Assembly: GCA_013697465.1 (NCBI GenBank)
Contig: JACCWU010000005.1
Coordinates: forward strand, 1-7,240
Source: Actinomycetota bacterium
GTDB lineage: Bacteria; Actinomycetota; Thermoleophilia; Gaiellales; Gaiellaceae
DNA: 7,240 bases
Direction: 5' to 3'
Shown here: positions 5,655 through 7,240 of the stretch, piece by piece
Numbering within the stretch: the first letter of the stretch is position 1
Layout of the letters: each line of letters opens with the position of its first letter
Position numbers and translations under genes: made by a program
Notes under the pieces: model-generated
The model's input: only the letters and a program-made list of their open reading frames with translations
What the model was told of the DNA's origin: nothing
Database searches by the model: none

Positions 5655-6802
5655 GGGACGTCCTCGACGTCTGCCTGCGGATGCTCCACGTGGTCGCAGG
5701 CATCGCCTGGATCGGCGCGTCCTTCTACTTCGTGCGGCTCGACCTCGCGCTGAGGGCGCCGAAGGACCCGAACGACGCGGCGGCTGGTGTCGCGGGGGAG
5801 TTCTGGGGCGTTCACGGCGGCGGGCTGTACCACTCGCAGAAGTACCGCCTCGCGCCGGCCGAGATGCCCGAGCCGCTGCACTGGTTCAAATGGGAGGCGT
5901 ACACGACCTGGCTCTCCGGCTTCGCGCTGATGGTCGTCCTGTACTACTTCGACGCGGACGTACGCCTCGTCGATCCGAGCATCGCGAAGCTCGAAAATTG
6001 GGAAGCGATCGTGCTCTCCGTCGGCGGGCTCGCGCTCGGCTGGCTCGTCTACGACGGCCTCTGCCGGACGGTCGGGACGAGGAGCCAGGCGGCGCTGGCC
6101 GTTGTCGGCGTCTTCCTGATCGCGGTCACCGCCTGGGCCGCGGGCGAGCTTTTCGCAGCACGAGCCGCGTACCTCGAGGTCGGGGCGATCCTCGGAACGA
6201 TCATGGTCGCGAACGTCCTGCTTGTGATCATCCCCGCCCACCGGAAGCTCGTCCGGGCGATGGAGGAGAAGCGCGAGCCGGATCCCGCACCGCTCCTGCG
6301 CGCGAAGGAGCGCTCGGTGCACAACAACTACCTCACGCTGCCCGTGCTCTTCACGATGCTCGCCGGGCACTTCGCCTTCACCTTCGGCGCGGACGAGGCG
6401 TGGCTCGTGCTCGTGCTCGTCGCGGTGCTGACGGCCTTCATCAGAGTGTTCTTCAACCTCTGGCACACCGGGCGCCGGGTGTGGTGGATCCCGGCGGTCA
6501 CCGTGGTCGGAGTCGTTGCGCTCGCTTTTTGGCTCGAGCCGAACGAGCCCGCCACGGGGTCAGACCCCGGACCTGTCCCGTTTGGGCAGATTCAGAGCGT
6601 CATCGAACAGAGGTGCGCCACTTGCCACTCGGGAGCGTCGGCCCCGCTCGGAGTCCGCTTGGAGACGGAGGCGGACATCCGCGCCCGCGTGGACGACATC
6701 GGGCGGCAGGCGGTGCAGACGCGTGCCATGCCGCCCGGGAACGCCACGAGTATGACGGACGAGGAGCGCGATCTCCTCGCCGCGTGGATCGCCCAGCAGT
6801 AG
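5639..6802 (+). CDS. puuD: Membrane urate oxidase (urate hydroxylase) PuuD with C-terminal cytochrome c domain
   Basis: Oxidises urate to 5-hydroxyisourate at the cytoplasmic membrane, passing electrons to the bound haem and presumably the respiratory chain rather than making H2O2 like soluble uricase. The 387-residue product has an N-terminal Urate_ox_N domain: MLHVVAGIAWIGASFYFVR (15-33), EFWGVHGGGLYHSQKYRL (54-71) and PLHWFKWEAYTTWLSG (79-94). About eight membrane helices span roughly 8-302. A linker (about 305-315) leads to a small cytochrome c domain with haem motif CATCH (326-330) and a candidate axial Met in RAMPPGN (M364). ATG 5639 is chosen because MDPYLRDVLDVCLRMLHV fits the family; an open frame extends 11 codons upstream. 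It overlaps uraD by 16 bp and ends 9 bp before the DUF3830 gene. The linker DNA holds a palindrome (6555-6569). Very confident on family. Confidence 0.95.
   Translation: MDPYLRDVLDVCLRMLHVVAGIAWIGASFYFVRLDLALRAPKDPNDAAAGVAGEFWGVHGGGLYHSQKYRLAPAEMPEPLHWFKWEAYTTWLSGFALMVVLYYFDADVRLVDPSIAKLENWEAIVLSVGGLALGWLVYDGLCRTVGTRSQAALAVVGVFLIAVTAWAAGELFAARAAYLEVGAILGTIMVANVLLVIIPAHRKLVRAMEEKREPDPAPLLRAKERSVHNNYLTLPVLFTMLAGHFAFTFGADEAWLVLVLVAVLTAFIRVFFNLWHTGRRVWWIPAVTVVGVVALAFWLEPNEPATGSDPGPVPFGQIQSVIEQRCATCHSGASAPLGVRLETEADIRARVDDIGRQAVQTRAMPPGNATSMTDEERDLLAAWIAQQ
6555..6569 (+). repeat. 7-bp palindrome in the puuD interdomain linker, REP-like
   Basis: CGGGGTC (6555-6561) and GACCCCG (6563-6569) flank a single A. 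It falls exactly in the codons joining the last membrane helix to the cytochrome c domain (TGSDPG). From memory, GGGGTCAGACCCC-type palindromes recur as short interspersed repeats in various bacterial genomes; membership here is unverified. Confidence 0.5.
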
Positions 6803-6811
6803 GGTCCTCCG

Positions 6812-7219
6812 ATGCTCGCGATCGCGGCCGGTGGCTTCCAGTTCGGCGCCGTCCTCGACGAGGAGGCGGCGCCGGCGACGGTCGCCGCATTCCGCCGCCT
6901 GCTCCCGCTCGAGTCGCGAATCATCCACGTCCGCTGGTCCGGCGAGGGTGGGTGGATCCCGATGGGCGACCTCGACGTCGGGATCGGCTCCGAGAATGCG
7001 ACGCGCTACCCGAGCCCGGGCGAGCTCATCTTCTACCCGGGCGGCGTGAGCGAGACCGAGCTTCTGCTCGCATACGGCTACGTCGCTTTCGCGAGCAAGG
7101 CGGGCGCGCTCGCCGGCAATCACTTCGCGACGATCGTCGAGGGCAACGAGAATCTCCGCGAGCTCGGCCGCCGGATGCTCTGGGAAGGTGCACAGGAGAT
7201 CGTGTTCCGGGAGGTCTGA
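6812..7219 (+). CDS. DUF3830 family cyclophilin-like protein
   Basis: A 135-residue soluble protein without signal peptide or membrane segment. The sequence AFRRLLPLESRIIHVRWSGE (26-45), WIPMGDLDVG (48-57), ENATRYPSPGELIFYPGG (61-78), SETELLLAYG (80-89), FASKAGALAGNHFATIVEG and LWEGAQEIVF matches DUF3830, a family with a cyclophilin-like barrel fold and no established reaction that I know of. ATG 6812 is the first start in the frame and lies 9 bp after the puuD stop, so it should be co-transcribed; the N-terminus is slightly short for the family but covers the first strands (AIAAGGFQFGAVLDEEAAP). Its 3' end carries the ribosome binding site of the next gene. A part in purine or allantoin metabolism is suggested only by position. 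The family is confident and the function unknown. Confidence 0.85.
   Translation: MLAIAAGGFQFGAVLDEEAAPATVAAFRRLLPLESRIIHVRWSGEGGWIPMGDLDVGIGSENATRYPSPGELIFYPGGVSETELLLAYGYVAFASKAGALAGNHFATIVEGNENLRELGRRMLWEGAQEIVFREV
7209..7214 (+). promoter_or_regulatory. Ribosome binding site for the gene starting at 7221
   Basis: GGGAGG inside the last codons of the DUF3830 gene, 6 nt before GTG 7221. The spacing supports GTG as a real start and an operon that continues to the right. Confidence 0.65.
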
Positions 7220-7220
7220 C

Positions 7221-7240
7221 GTGGAGCCGCGCATCAGCCT
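7221..7240 (+). CDS. Start of a further gene, possibly a VOC/glyoxalase family protein, partial
   Basis: GTG 7221 begins one base after the DUF3830 TGA, behind a good Shine-Dalgarno, and the visible codons read M-E-P-R-I-S-L. MEPRISL is a common opening of vicinal oxygen chelate (glyoxalase/bleomycin resistance) proteins, but seven residues are too few to assign function. It shows that the operon continues beyond the window. Confidence 0.4.

Noticed and set aside
5486..6466. 326-codon minus-strand frame rich in Glu, Asp, Arg and His opposite puuD
   Set aside because: The low-complexity charged composition is typical of an antisense shadow; the plus strand encodes a clear membrane enzyme.
1..7240. 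CRISPR array, tRNA, rRNA or transposase gene
   Set aside because: No regularly spaced direct repeats, cloverleaf-like sequence, rRNA-like sequence or transposase motif was seen on either strand.

Overview
The window is visibly GC-rich, with dense and often overlapping genes, GTG and TTG starts, and strong codon bias towards CTC, GAG and GTC. This suits a high-GC actinobacterium. A deep lineage such as Thermoleophilia or Gaiellales is my guess from protein style and is not proven. Its theme is purine catabolism: a purine-type import system diverges from a catabolic operon that runs from adenine and 8-oxoguanine through urate to allantoin.

Left arm, minus strand (1-1705): a BMP-family substrate-binding protein is followed by an ABC ATPase that leaves the window at base 1. 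The permease genes would be expected further left. A perfect 11-bp inverted repeat (522-546) lies near the BMP/ATPase junction.

Divergent promoter region (1706-1779): 74 bp separate the BMP start from adenine deaminase on the plus strand.

Right arm, plus strand (1780-7240): adenine deaminase (ade) overlaps by 4 bases an 8-oxoguanine deaminase-like amidohydrolase. That gene is interrupted by one in-frame amber codon at 3846-3848. A 130-bp spacer follows, packed with four consecutive inverted repeats, the last of which covers the start of hiuH. Then come 5-hydroxyisourate hydrolase (hiuH), OHCU decarboxylase (uraD), a membrane urate oxidase fused to cytochrome c (puuD), a DUF3830 cyclophilin-like protein, and the first seven codons of a GTG-started gene that may be a VOC/glyoxalase protein.

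Together: Ade converts adenine to hypoxanthine. The amidohydrolase, if functional, converts 8-oxoguanine directly to urate. PuuD oxidises urate to 5-hydroxyisourate, HiuH opens it to OHCU, and UraD decarboxylates OHCU to (S)-allantoin. No xanthine dehydrogenase, guanine deaminase or allantoinase is visible here. The most unusual items are the clean amber interruption, the hairpin array with a start codon inside a stem-loop, and a short palindrome in the interdomain linker of PuuD.
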